Origin: Arsenophonus endosymbiont of Aleurodicus dispersus
GTDB taxonomy: Bacteria; Pseudomonadota; Gammaproteobacteria; Enterobacterales; Enterobacteriaceae
Assembly: GCF_900343015.1 (NCBI RefSeq)
Contig: NZ_LR025108.1
Coordinates: 496,001 to 560,000, forward strand
Reading direction: 5' to 3'
Length of the DNA stretch: 64,000 nucleotides
Shown here: piece by piece, positions 36,007 to 45,242 of the stretch
Numbering within the stretch: the first letter of the stretch is position 1
Layout of the letters: each line of letters opens with the position of its first letter
Position numbers and translations under genes: made by a program
Notes under the pieces: generated by a model
What the model was told of the DNA's origin: nothing
Seen by the model: the letters and a program-made list of their open reading frames with translations, nothing else
Databases searched by the model: none

Positions 36007-37281
36007 TTACAGTTTAATAACTATTTTTTTTATCGCTTGAGTTAACTTAGTTAACTGTGGGGCGGTAATGATATAGGGAGGCATTAGGTAAATTAATTTA
36101 CCAAATGGCCGGATCCATACCCCTTCAGCTACAAAATTACGTTGTAATTCAGGTACATTTACAGAATTTTTCATTTCAACAACACCAATTGCGCCTAGTA
36201 CACGCACGTCAGTAACTTTTTCTTGATCTCTTAATGGGAAAAGTTCATCCATCAATTGAGTTTCAATGTCTTTTACCCATTTTTGCCATGGGCTATTCCT
36301 TAATAAGGTGATGTTAGCATCAGCGATCGCACAGGCTAATGGATTGCCCATAAAAGTTGGCCCATGCATAAAACAGCCAGCTTTACCTTTGCTTATGGTG
36401 TCTGCTATATGGCGGCTGGTTAAAGTCGCTGACAGAGTCACATAACCACCGGTTAGTGCTTTACCTAAACACAAAATATCTGGGGTAATTGCACTATATT
36501 GATACGCAAATAATTTTCCGGTACGGCCAAATCCGGTAGCAATTTCATCTGCAATCAGCAAAATATTATAGTGATCGCATAATTCTCTAACTGCCGTTAG
36601 ATAATTAGGGTGATAAATTCGCATACCGCCTGCTCCCTGAACAATTGGTTCAACGATAATAGCAGCAATTTTTTCTGCTTTTTTAGTTAGCAATTTTTGT
36701 AATGGGAGCAAAGTGGCTGCTTGCCATTGCTGATAAAACCCGCATTGAGGAGCTTGAACGAAAAAATTTTTTGGTAGATAACCATGATAAAGGCTATGCA
36801 TTGAGTTTTCCGGATCGCAAACAGACATAGCACCAAAGGTATCACCATGATATCCTCGTTGTAAGGCAATAAACTGGTGGCGCGCTTCCCCTCGTGCCTG
36901 CCAATATTGTAATGACATTTTTAATGCTACCTCTACCGCTACTGAGCCTGAATCAGCTAGAAAAATACATTCTAATTTATCATCAGTTATATCAATTAAT
37001 TGTCGGCACAAAGCGGTAGCTGATGGATGAGTGATGCCGCCAAACATAATATGGGACATTTTTTTTAATTGCTGAGTAGCAGCTTGATTGAGTACCGGAT
37101 GATTATAGCCGTGAATTACTGCCCACCAAGAAGCCATACCATCAATCAGTTTTCTGCCATCGGCTAATTCAAGTTCTACACCTGATGCTCGTACGATAGG
37201 ATAAGCAGGTATTGGTTTAGTCATTGAAGTGTATGGGTGCCAAATATGTTTAGCATCAAAGTTAATATCGTCTAGTTTCAT
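36007..37281 (-). CDS. bioA: Adenosylmethionine-8-amino-7-oxononanoate aminotransferase
   Basis: BioA is the PLP enzyme that converts KAPA to DAPA with S-adenosylmethionine as amino donor, the antepenultimate step of biotin synthesis. The 424 residues match E. coli (429). Motifs: WHPYTSMTKP near residue 14, the glycine-rich GGITHPSATAL, QRGYHGDTFGAMSVCD near 145, the PLP aspartate in LLIADEIATGFGRTGKLFA, the PLP lysine in LCLGKALTGGYVTLSATLT near 275, and HGPTFMGNPLAC. The frame is intact. It is divergent from the bioB remnant. In E. coli a BirA operator lies between; I do not see its palindrome. Confidence 0.96.
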   Translation of the reverse strand: MKLDDINFDAKHIWHPYTSMTKPIPAYPIVRASGVELELADGRKLIDGMASWWAVIHGYNHPVLNQAATQQLKKMSHIMFGGITHPSATALCRQLIDITDDKLECIFLADSGSVAVEVALKMSLQYWQARGEARHQFIALQRGYHGDTFGAMSVCDPENSMHSLYHGYLPKNFFVQAPQCGFYQQWQAATLLPLQKLLTKKAEKIAAIIVEPIVQGAGGMRIYHPNYLTAVRELCDHYNILLIADEIATGFGRTGKLFAYQYSAITPDILCLGKALTGGYVTLSATLTSRHIADTISKGKAGCFMHGPTFMGNPLACAIADANITLLRNSPWQKWVKDIETQLMDELFPLRDQEKVTDVRVLGAIGVVEMKNSVNVPELQRNFVAEGVWIRPFGKLIYLMPPYIITAPQLTKLTQAIKKIVIKL

Positions 37282-37389
37282 TATATATAGTCAATTAATT
37301 TTATTTATTTTGGTTGATATGATACCGCAGTTATTTAAACTGGCAATCTTTTTTGTTTAATAAGATGGAATGGTGGAAATAGAAAAATA

Positions 37390-37409
37390 CGGCATGCTTA
37401 GTCATGCCG
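37390..37409. other. Inverted repeat upstream of bioB remnant
   Basis: Perfect 7-base arms cggcatg / catgccg with a 6-base loop. On the minus strand it is followed by tatttttc, so it could act as a terminator in that direction. It does not resemble the biotin operator. Confidence 0.4.
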
Positions 37410-37419
37410 CATTATTTTA

Positions 37420-37700
37420 TTTACCTTTGGTGGATTACTTTTTCAATATCAGCAAGTTCGTCGTCGATATAAGGTACGTTTCTTGACAACAATAATGAAT
37501 AGATTTATTTTTTTTACTCTATTTTAGCTGTCGCTATTGCATGTATTATGATGCCAACCTCTTTTGTCCGGCTCTATGCTAAACGTGAACAGATAAAGAT
37601 GTAAGCATTATACTTGATGGTATGAGCTAACTATCTATTTTATGGCTATAAGTTATTAAAAGCTGCTAATCTAAAAAAGATAAAGATCAAGAATATAGTT
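37420..37700 (+). pseudogene. bioB: bioB remnant (biotin synthase)
   Basis: BioB is the radical SAM enzyme that inserts sulfur in the last step of biotin synthesis. The plus strand gives GGLLFQ, then GTFLDNNNE, stop, and YSILAVAIACIMMPTSFVRL followed by YAKREQIKM, then YLFYGYKLLKAANLKK. These align with E. coli [45 protein letters not shown] and SIFYGCKLLTTPNPEE. Only this C-terminal half is recognisable; the CxxxCxxC cluster region is absent. It is in the ancestral position, divergent from bioA. Confidence 0.88.
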
Positions 37701-37869
37701 ATTTATTCCTATTTATGTAGGAAATTAAATTGTGATTATTGCCTTAATGAACAAGCAATAAGGTAAAGCTTGAATTGCTGGTGATAAAATTAAGTAAAGC
37801 GGTTGGACTGATTTTTTGATGAAGACATTGTTGACTATTTTAGGTAAAATTCCATCCATTTGATGTATA

Positions 37870-38110
37870 GTACGCCGGCTCAAAAACATTATCTTAAGCT
37901 GTTAAGAAAATTTATGAGTCCGATGAATTTTGAATTTTCCATGTTGTATTGGCTTGTTCATTTGCTTGTTTAGTTAAAACAGGTATTGGCTTAGCTTGTC
38001 TAATATATATAACTCAGCAGTTAGCTAAACTGGTTGATCATTATCCTTATATCAGTAAGCAATTACCCTTAATTTATCCACTTTTATATGGAATGTTATA
38101 TTATGAATAA
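37870..38110 (+). pseudogene. bioC: bioC C-terminal remnant
   Basis: BioC methylates malonyl-ACP to start pimelate assembly. Plus-strand reading just before bioD gives LVKTGIGLACLIYITQQLAK, LVDHYPYISKQ and LPLIYPLLYGMLYYE, stop. It resembles E. coli [33 protein letters not shown] and PLTYHLFLGVIARE. The stop overlaps the bioD start by 8 bases, keeping the ancestral bioC-bioD junction. The methyltransferase core is gone, and bioF, expected between bioB and bioC, was not found. Confidence 0.6.
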
Positions 38111-38780
38111 ATGTTTTTTTCTGACCGGAACAGATACAGATGTAGGTAAAACTGTTGTTGGCTGCGCGCTGTTACAAGCAGCCGCAGATAACGGCTATAA
38201 AACTGCAGGCTATAAGCCGGTAGCTTCAGGGGGCGAACAATTAACGGTTGGCTTAAGAAATTCTGATGCTCAGTTATTGATAAAAAATAGTAACGTTAAA
38301 CTTAATTACCATGATGTTAATCCTATTGTTTTTGCTCAAACAACGTCACCCCATATTGCCAGTCAGTTAACAGGAGAGCTTATTGATTGGCAGATAATGC
38401 ATGTAGGATTAAATAAATTAAAACAGTATTCTAACTGGATAATTGTTGAAGGTGCTGGTGGATGGTACACACCTATTTGTACTGAGAAAACCTTAGCTGA
38501 TTGGGTTATACAACAACAATTACCAGTAATATTAGTAGTTGGGGTTAAATTAGGGTGTATCAACCATGCAATGTTAACCGCACAGGCCATTGAGCAAAGC
38601 GGGTTATTATTTGCCGGCTGGGTTGCTAATGAAATTGTTTTACCTGGTAAATATCAACAGGCGTATTTGCTAACATTAAAGCAGCGGCTGTCAGCACCAT
38701 GTTTAGGCGTTATTCCACATTTACCGGATTGGAAATCTCATTCTATTGGCGAATTTGTAAATTTAGATCACATACTGTGA
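38103..38780 (+). CDS. bioD: Dethiobiotin synthetase
   Basis: BioD closes the ureido ring of dethiobiotin from DAPA, CO2 and ATP. The P-loop is FLTGTDTDVGKTVVGCALLQ, the substrate motif YKPVASGGEQ, and the conserved PVILVVGVKLGCINHAMLTA and FAGWVANEI follow. The frame is open from 38088, but MNKCFFLTGTDTD at 38103 matches the E. coli MSKRYFVTGTDTE start and leaves 225 residues, the family length. The gene is intact although bioB, bioC and bioF around it are destroyed, so only the middle steps (with bioA) remain encoded here. Confidence 0.95.
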   Translation: MNKCFFLTGTDTDVGKTVVGCALLQAAADNGYKTAGYKPVASGGEQLTVGLRNSDAQLLIKNSNVKLNYHDVNPIVFAQTTSPHIASQLTGELIDWQIMHVGLNKLKQYSNWIIVEGAGGWYTPICTEKTLADWVIQQQLPVILVVGVKLGCINHAMLTAQAIEQSGLLFAGWVANEIVLPGKYQQAYLLTLKQRLSAPCLGVIPHLPDWKSHSIGEFVNLDHIL

Positions 38781-39084
38781 TAGTACTTCCTTGTAAAAAT
38801 TTATTCTGTGATTATTTGACGGGAGAAAAGTTTTTGTCATACCCAAGTATAAATCAGACAATTATAGATGTTTAAAATAATTTCTTGATTTATCTACCAT
38901 TCATGTTAATAACTCTGTGTATTAGATTAGTCTGGTAGGGTAGTTAGTTGATGCTATTTTCGTTTATAAATTATAATTCGATAAATATTCACCTATTATA
39001 TAAAATTATTGACATTATCTGATGGTTATCAACTAGAAGCGTATATTTCCATTTCCAATAACTTTATTGAAAAAGCTATTTTTT
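38781..39084. other. Spacer between bioD and moaD remnant
   Basis: uvrB, yvcK and moaA-C lie here in E. coli; none could be recognised. AT-rich, no intact frame. Confidence 0.45.
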
Positions 39085-39253
39085 TTGAATTGGTACCTTT
39101 AAATTAGAATTATAAAATGATTCTACTATGGTAGAAAAATTACGTTATGCATTAAAGTTATTTTTGCCGTCAATAGTACTTTTTATACAATTAGATCATG
39201 TATTAATTGGATGCGATTAAATTGCATTTTTTACTGGTAAGGAGGATAAATAA
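39085..39253 (+). pseudogene. moaD: moaD remnant (molybdopterin synthase small subunit)
   Basis: The plus strand reads TMVEKLRYALKLFLPS, then in other frames VIFAVNSTFYTI and LDHVLIGCD, stop, IAFFTGKEDK, stop. This matches E. coli MoaD TVEALRQHMAAQ, LAAVNQTLVSFDHPLTDGDE and VAFFPPVTGG. The C-terminal double glycine needed for thiocarboxylate formation is lost. It lies just before a moaE remnant, as in the moaABCDE operon. Confidence 0.72.
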
Positions 39254-39260
39254 CAGATAA

Positions 39261-39540
39261 ATGGTTATTCAATCAGCTAATTTAAATGTTAGTTTAATAG
39301 TTAGCGCAATGCTATGATGATGCTGCAGTGGTTACTTTCAATAATAAAGTATGTAATCACAACTTAATAATATTAACACCTTCATTTTGATGATTATCCG
39401 GTTATTATCGATAAATAGTTACAGGATACTGCCAATATTGCGTCTGTGTTATTATAGGGTAACGTAGTAGTATTTTAAAAATTGCTGAATTTATTATGAA
39501 TAATATGAAAACTAAAGCGCAATTTTAGAAAAAATATTAT
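39261..39540 (+). pseudogene. moaE: moaE remnant (molybdopterin synthase large subunit)
   Basis: The plus strand gives YDDAAVVTFNNKVCNHNL, then after a frame change HLHFDDYPVIIDK, stop, LQDTANIA. This matches E. coli EDGAVVTFTGKVRNHNLGDS and LTLEHYPGMTEKALAEIVDE. Stops and frameshifts follow and the catalytic lysines are lost. The sequence continues to ybhL in ancestral order. Confidence 0.8.
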
Positions 39541-39803
39541 TTAACTTAATAGCAAACCATTAGTTAGGTTGAGGACATACAACATACAGAGGGATTAAGT
39601 CGCATTTAAGTTTTGGTAACATAATTTTTATTTAATTTATTGAAATTAAGCCAACAAAGTAAAATTAACATAAAACCTTTACTTATTTGCGCATATGAAA
39701 CCATTTTTTTAGCATAAAATTATGATATACTTCACTTAAGTTGACTGAGTTATTTAGTTTATAAATAACTTTATCTTTAACGCAAGTGATGAGGGTAATC
39801 ATC

Positions 39804-40514
39804 ATGGATCGATTTGAACGTCAAAATTATTCGATCTTCCAGCGCGCTGGAGCAGGTATTCAACCCTATATGGCGCAAGTATATGGCTGGATGATGGTCG
39901 GTTTGTTATTAACTGCGTTTGTTGCTTGGTATGCTATTAATAATAGTAATATTATTATGTATCTAGCAACGCATAGTTGGGTATTGATAGGCTTCATTGT
40001 TGCTGAATTTTCATTAGTCATAGGATTATCATCTCTGTTGCCTAAACTAAATAGAGCACTGGCGACAGGAATGTTTATGCTCTACTCAGCACTGACAGGT
40101 TTAACTATTTCTTTAGTATTAGTTGCTTACGCTGGTGCTACTGTGGCTAGTACCTTTTTCATAACTGCTGCTACTTTTGGGGTACTTAGTTTTTATGGTT
40201 CTGTAACCAAACGCAGCTTAAGCGGAATAGGTAGCTTCTTATTTATGATAATAATCGGTCTAGTTATTACTTCATTGGTTAATATTTGGTTGCAAAGTTC
40301 TGGCTTAACGTTGGTTATTACCTACGTTGGGGTGTTAATATTTGCAGGTTTGACAGCTTATGATACACAGAAATTGAAAGATATGGGTAGCCATATTGAT
40401 ATTCATGATCCAGAAGATATGCGTAAATACGCTATTCTTGGTGCGTTGACACTCTATTTAGATTTTCTTAACTTATTCTTAATAATGCTACGTATTATTG
40501 GTGATCGTCGTTAA
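39804..40514 (+). CDS. ybhL: BAX-inhibitor-1 family membrane protein YbhL
   Basis: Seven-transmembrane protein of the Bax inhibitor-1 (TMBIM/LFG) family. Bacterial members such as BsYetJ are calcium leak channels, but YbhL function in enterobacteria is not established. The N-terminal motif RAGAGIQPYMAQVYGWMMVG is followed by successive hydrophobic helices and the conserved GLTAYDTQKLKDMGSHIDI and KYAILGALTLYLDFLNLFL. The frame opens at 39786, but the start MDRFERQNYSIFQRAG at 39804 with a gagggt ribosome site matches E. coli YbhL (MDRFPRSDSIV). 236 residues. It is followed by a terminator. Confidence 0.93.
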   Translation: MDRFERQNYSIFQRAGAGIQPYMAQVYGWMMVGLLLTAFVAWYAINNSNIIMYLATHSWVLIGFIVAEFSLVIGLSSLLPKLNRALATGMFMLYSALTGLTISLVLVAYAGATVASTFFITAATFGVLSFYGSVTKRSLSGIGSFLFMIIIGLVITSLVNIWLQSSGLTLVITYVGVLIFAGLTAYDTQKLKDMGSHIDIHDPEDMRKYAILGALTLYLDFLNLFLIMLRIIGDRR

Positions 40515-40532
40515 TTTAATCGGTCTTATTAG

Positions 40533-40566
40533 AAAATCCTGCTAAAAATATTAGCGGGATTTTTTA
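40533..40566 (+). terminator. Rho-independent terminator of ybhL
   Basis: Inverted repeat aaatcctgcta / tagcgggattt (one G-T pair) around an AT-rich loop, followed by a run of T, about 20 bases after the ybhL stop. Confidence 0.85.
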
Positions 40567-40726
40567 TTTTTTCATTTAAGCTAATTTTTAGCTAAAATTG
40601 TTTTAATCGGATTGATCCAGATACAATTTGTTTAGACAAACTGGAATATTTTACATTAGCTAAACGTAGCATGAGAACATGCTGGTATCATAAAAAATAA
40701 ATACATCAATAAATGCTTAGGCGATC

Positions 40727-40925
40727 TTAGTGGTTAGTTTTAGCCGGGGAAGTTAAATCTTGAAAGTGTTTCTTGATATAATTAATAGTATTCATCATTA
40801 ATTGTGCTACTTAAACTTTAACCTGATCTAGTTCTTGGCTACGATAACTACTTTATAATATATTTAATTTTGCTTTTGCGATAGCAAGAATACCTATAGC
40901 TTGCTGCAGGCTATGATGATATATA
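40727..40925 (-). pseudogene. Unidentified minus-strand coding remnant
   Basis: The minus strand reads LQQAIGILAIAKAKLNIL, stop, SSYRSQELDQVKV, stop, VAQLMMNTINYIKKHFQDLT, then SPAKTNH and a stop at 40727-40729. The composition and clean stop suggest the end of a decayed gene. I do not recognise the family, and E. coli synteny gives no good candidate. Confidence 0.3.
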
Positions 40926-41712
40926 TATTCCTATAAAAGATAAATAATATTGATTGGATTTAATCTATTAACATTATTTTTAGTCTATAGTAGAAAGGCT
41001 AATAATAATTAATATCCAAACAAAATATATCGCACGACGAGATAAAAATATAGCTATGGCTAAAGGGCAAGTTAACTATAATACAATAAATAGCAATCCA
41101 TAATCTGATCTCTTCATCTAATATTATTTAAATGTACTCATTTTTTGAGTTGTTATATCAAAACAATAATTTTTGCTAACTAAAAATACGCATCTTTTTA
41201 AGAAAAGATTTAGTAACAACTGAATTAATTTACAATTAAAATATATCCAGTAAATTGATTATTTCTCTTAATATAAAGAGATTTTTTTACCTAAATGGAT
41301 AGATAAAACAAAGGATAGATAGTTACTTTGAGAGAATCGGATCTATTTATTGAGTATGCAGTTGGATAAATGTTTAATTTTATTGTTGGAGAAGTACATA
41401 ACATCGTTAAGAGTGATAATAGCTTAGTGGAAACACCTAAGCTGGTTGCTAAAATATATGTTAACAAAATTTTCTTAGGGCTAAATTAGCAGAATTTTCC
41501 TAAAAAAACTGTTATCGAAAATAAAATGGTCCGAATAAATTTAAATTTATTCAACCACTAATGAATTTTGCTGAAAATACTGCTTTAATGAGCCAGTTAA
41601 TAACTGATTTTTATTCATATCAGTTTATAAACTGATTGCTTCTTATCTTACTTACAGTAAGATAACTATAGTTAATATCAAATTAGGTACTATTAATGAT
41701 GATAGGCATAAA
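40926..41712. other. Spacer upstream of ndh 3' end, nothing recognised
   Basis: AT-rich DNA without a usable frame. Here the map jumps from the moa-ybhL neighbourhood to the ndh-hinT neighbourhood, so an ancestral rearrangement or large deletion boundary lies in this stretch. Confidence 0.4.
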
Positions 41713-43014
41713 TTAGTGTAATTTTAATCTAGGTCTAATAATACTATTAATACTACCTACTAGTATCATCAATCCAGTTTTAATATAACCGTGTAACGCT
41801 ATTTGATGCATGCGATAAAGTGAAATATAGATTATACGAGCTATTTTTCCTTTAACCATTATATCACCATGCACTAAATTTACCATTAGGCTACCTACTG
41901 TACTAAAACGAGATAATGATACTAAACAACCATGATCTTTATAAAGATATTCTTGCAAATCTTTATTTTCGAGTAATGCAAAAATATTTTTATAACACAA
42001 AGTAGCCATTTGATGTGCAGCTTGAGCGCGTGGAGGCACAAATCCACCACCCTTTTTAGGGCAAGATGCACAATCCCCAATGGCAAAAATAGAATTATCT
42101 AGCGTCGTTTGTAGTGTTAGGTTCACTACTAATTGATTAATTTGATTGGTTTCTAAGCCACCAATTTGGTGCATAAAATCAGGCGCTTTAATACCAGTTG
42201 CCCAAACCATAAGATCTGCATTAATTTTTTCGCCTGATTGAGTGTTAATACCATTGCTATCAGCACTCGTTACCATGGTTTGTGTTAAAACACAAACCCC
42301 TAATTTGGTTAATTCATGATGAGCAGCAGTTGATATTCGTACTGGTAGTGCCGGTAAGATACGTTCTCCAGCCTCAACTAGGGTTACATTAAGCGCTTTT
42401 TTATCCAAGCCTTCAAAACCATAATTGGTTAATTGCTCGATAGTGTTATAGAGTTCAGCAGAAAGTTCTACCCCAGTTGCACCACCACCAACAATTACAA
42501 TATTAATTTTATTATCTGGTTTATTTTGCATTGAGTTTCTGAGAAATAAATTTAGCATTTCTTCATGAAAACGATGCGCTTGCTGAGGGCTATCCAGGAA
42601 AATACAATGCTCTTTTACTCCGGCGGTCCCAAAATCATTAGACACTCTGCCTAACGCCATAACTAAAATATCAAAATCTAATTGCCGCTCTGGAACTAAT
42701 AATTGGCCTTCTTTATCATGTATCGCTGCCAGCTTAATTTTTTTATTTTCACGATCAATATCGGTAAAACAACCTAATTGAAAATAAAAATAGTGATTAC
42801 GAGCATGCGCTAAATAACTTAGAGCATCAACATCAGGATCTAAAGAGCCAGCGGCTACTTCATGTAGTAGAGGTTTCCACAAATGGCTTTGATTGCGGTC
42901 AACTAATATAATCTTAGCTTTATTTTTACGCCCTAATTGATCCCCTAACTTAGTTACCAGTTCTAATCCTCCTGCACCACCACCGACAATGATAATCTTG
43001 GGGTTTGGCTTCAT
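41713..43014 (-). CDS. ndh: NADH dehydrogenase II
   Basis: Single-subunit, non-proton-pumping NADH:quinone oxidoreductase, peripherally bound to the inner membrane. The 433 residues match E. coli (434). The FAD-binding fold is [20 protein letters not shown], the NADH-binding fold is [17 protein letters not shown] near residue 170, and [20 protein letters not shown] and RAQAAHQMA are conserved. The C-terminal amphipathic membrane-binding end [20 protein letters not shown] and IRPRLKLH is complete. It needs a quinone, which itself needs isoprenoid precursors; see the ispG remnant. Confidence 0.97.
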   Translation of the reverse strand: MKPNPKIIIVGGGAGGLELVTKLGDQLGRKNKAKIILVDRNQSHLWKPLLHEVAAGSLDPDVDALSYLAHARNHYFYFQLGCFTDIDRENKKIKLAAIHDKEGQLLVPERQLDFDILVMALGRVSNDFGTAGVKEHCIFLDSPQQAHRFHEEMLNLFLRNSMQNKPDNKINIVIVGGGATGVELSAELYNTIEQLTNYGFEGLDKKALNVTLVEAGERILPALPVRISTAAHHELTKLGVCVLTQTMVTSADSNGINTQSGEKINADLMVWATGIKAPDFMHQIGGLETNQINQLVVNLTLQTTLDNSIFAIGDCASCPKKGGGFVPPRAQAAHQMATLCYKNIFALLENKDLQEYLYKDHGCLVSLSRFSTVGSLMVNLVHGDIMVKGKIARIIYISLYRMHQIALHGYIKTGLMILVGSINSIIRPRLKLH

Positions 43015-44045
43015 TATAACTACCTTATCCTATCCTAAAATAATAGTTTATTATTTAAATAAATTTAATGATTATCTTTAATATGAAATTAATTAAATCA
43101 TTATACTAGATGGCTTTTAAAAAAAATATTGATTACCATAAAGCATAGTATACTGAGTAAAATAAATTATAATACTTTTATTTTCAGTATAATGTTTGTT
43201 TATTTTTAGGTAATAAACCCCATATATTATTAATATAATAATGATCTATAGTTAAATTTAAATAACTATTACTTTATATATAAAATAATTATAATTACAA
43301 TTTCAATAAAATTTTGTTTTAACTCCATCTAATACCTGGTTCATTAATTAAATATTACTTTTAATATATTTTTCTATATCTCTAGGGTATTTACTAGCAG
43401 ATAAATTTAAATATAATAATATGTCACTGCTGTGACATGACGTTAAAATTTTCTAACAGACATTATATTATATAAAATATTTTTATGAGTAATATTTTAT
43501 TTATAATTTGAACTATGTTAAATAAAAGAACTAAAAATTTTAATGTAATGTTAACTAATCAGAACGTAGTGAACGCTTATATTATACTAATTTAGCTTGC
43601 CTCTAATATACTGATCTTCAATAGTTACAAAGACTTAATCAGTAGATAGTAATACTTGACAAAATTATTGTCCACTTTAAATGGTTGTCTGTCGCATTTA
43701 AAATTTGCCTGTGAATTGCTCAGGAGCATGTGGGATAATTGATCACAGAAATAATCTTCTTAATGCTATTTTTAAAAAATAGTTGATCATTATCTAGATC
43801 TAACTAAACATAATTTTAATATATTTCTACTAAAGCTATGAGTATGTGACTTAATGGTTAATATAATTAAACCAAAGAATAGGCTGTATTAGTAACTCCA
43901 ACTACCTTATATTTTATCCATACAATAAATAACTTTGGATAAGTGGCAAATTGAGTAAGCTGGCGCAATATTTTATCCTTTTTTGCCATAATATTCAGTA
44001 AGCATTTATTTTCACTGCCAAAAGAGTGATGAACTGAAAATTTAT
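43015..44045. other. Spacer between hinT and ndh, nothing recognised
   Basis: In E. coli ycfL, lpoB, thiK, nagZ and ycfP lie between hinT and ndh. I could not match any of them in about 1 kb of very AT-rich DNA. It contains a perfect palindrome at 43421-43438. Confidence 0.45.
43421..43438. repeat. Perfect 18-base palindrome
   Basis: atgtcac / gtgacat with a 4-base centre (tgct). It lies about 400 bases upstream of the ndh start and could be an operator of dimeric symmetry or chance; no T tract follows. Confidence 0.5.
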
Positions 44046-44402
44046 CTATTCATTTTTTGTTAACAACGGCCCTAAATGATGACCTCCCACTAAATGCATA
44101 TGAATATGGAAAACTTCCTGGCCGGAATGTTGGTTACAATTCATAATTAAACGGTATCCATCATAAACAATACTTTCCTGCTTGGCAATCTTTGCCGCGA
44201 CTATAATCATGTGGCCTAACGTCTGTTCATGCTCTGGTTTCACATCATTAATAGTAGCAATAAAAATATTAGGAATAATTAAAATATGGATGGGTGCTTG
44301 TGGTTCTATATCTCTAAACGCCGTAACTAAATCATCCTGATAAACAATATCAGCAGGAACTTCACGGCGTATAATTTTACTAAAAATTGTTTCTACTGCC
44401 AT
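44046..44402 (-). CDS. hinT: HIT-family purine nucleoside phosphoramidase HinT
   Basis: Hydrolyses adenosine 5'-phosphoramidates and related adducts. The 118 residues match E. coli (119). The histidine triad is in [11 protein letters not shown] near residue 99-109, and the N-terminal [20 protein letters not shown] and [10 protein letters not shown] are conserved. It follows tatD by 43 bases in the same direction. ptsG and fhuE, which separate the two in E. coli, have been lost cleanly. Confidence 0.95.
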   Translation of the reverse strand: MAVETIFSKIIRREVPADIVYQDDLVTAFRDIEPQAPIHILIIPNIFIATINDVKPEHEQTLGHMIIVAAKIAKQESIVYDGYRLIMNCNQHSGQEVFHIHMHLVGGHHLGPLLTKNE

Positions 44403-44445
44403 AATTCAATCCTTTTAATCTATTTTTTATGAAGATGCAAGCGGT

Positions 44446-45231
44446 TTAATTACGTTTAATGGTTAAATGAAAAACATCGCAAAAATTTTGCGTAGTAGCT
44501 CGCGCAATTTCTTCAACATCTACACCTTTTAATTTGGCTAAAAACTTTGCGACAGCTCTTACATAAGCAGGTTCATTTTCTTGGCCGCGATGTGGAACAG
44601 GTGTCAGGTAAGGAGCATCAGTTTCAATTAAAATACGATCTAAGGGCACTATACGTGCCGCCTGGCGGATTTGTTCGACATTATTAAATGTCACTATACC
44701 GGAAAATGATATATAAAGCCCTAAATCTAATAATGCTTTAGCCATATTATCATCCTCCGTGAAACAATGTAAAACTCCTCCGCAATCACCAATTTGTTCT
44801 TCCTTCAATATCTCTAATGTGTCTTGCTGGGCTTTTCTAGTATGAATAATAACTGGTTTGTTTAACTGACAACCTATCCGAATATGTTGGCGAAAAGAAA
44901 TTTGTTGCAATTTAGCATTATCACTTTGGTAGTGATAATCCAACCCGGTTTCACCTAACGCAACAACTTCACTGCTGGATGCTAAACATGCAAGCTGATC
45001 AAAATCAGAATATCTATTAAGATCAAGCGGATGTATGCCACAAGAAAAGGACACATTGTCACGCTTACCAATTTTCTTTTTCATGCTAACAAAGCCTGGC
45101 AATGTGGTTGCCACAGCTAGAATATATTCTACTTTATTAGCCGCAGCTTTTGCGATAACATCATCGATATCTTTATGCTTATTATTATAATTTAAACAAT
45201 CTAGATGACAGTGTGAATCAACTAAAAACAT
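44446..45231 (-). CDS. ycfH: TatD-family metal-dependent hydrolase YcfH
   Basis: Predicted metal-dependent deoxyribonuclease of the TatD family. The 261 residues match E. coli YcfH (265). Metal ligands are in VDSHCHLDCL (HxH), the Glu in VALGETGLDYHY near residue 92, the His in PVIIHTRKA near 127 and GGVLHCFTE near 152, and the Asp in ILIETDAPYLTP near 202. It ends the pabC-tmk-holB-ycfH run, with an 11-base gap to holB. Exact physiological role is uncertain. Confidence 0.94.
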   Translation of the reverse strand: MFLVDSHCHLDCLNYNNKHKDIDDVIAKAAANKVEYILAVATTLPGFVSMKKKIGKRDNVSFSCGIHPLDLNRYSDFDQLACLASSSEVVALGETGLDYHYQSDNAKLQQISFRQHIRIGCQLNKPVIIHTRKAQQDTLEILKEEQIGDCGGVLHCFTEDDNMAKALLDLGLYISFSGIVTFNNVEQIRQAARIVPLDRILIETDAPYLTPVPHRGQENEPAYVRAVAKFLAKLKGVDVEEIARATTQNFCDVFHLTIKRN

Positions 45232-45242
45232 AACAAACCCTT

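Noticed and set aside
37422-37495. Minus-strand gene end reading VPYIDDELADIEKVIHQR with a hairpin after it
   Set aside because: The plus strand over the same bases aligns with bioB (GGLLFQ and GTFLDNNNE) in the expected position, so the minus-strand reading is probably chance.
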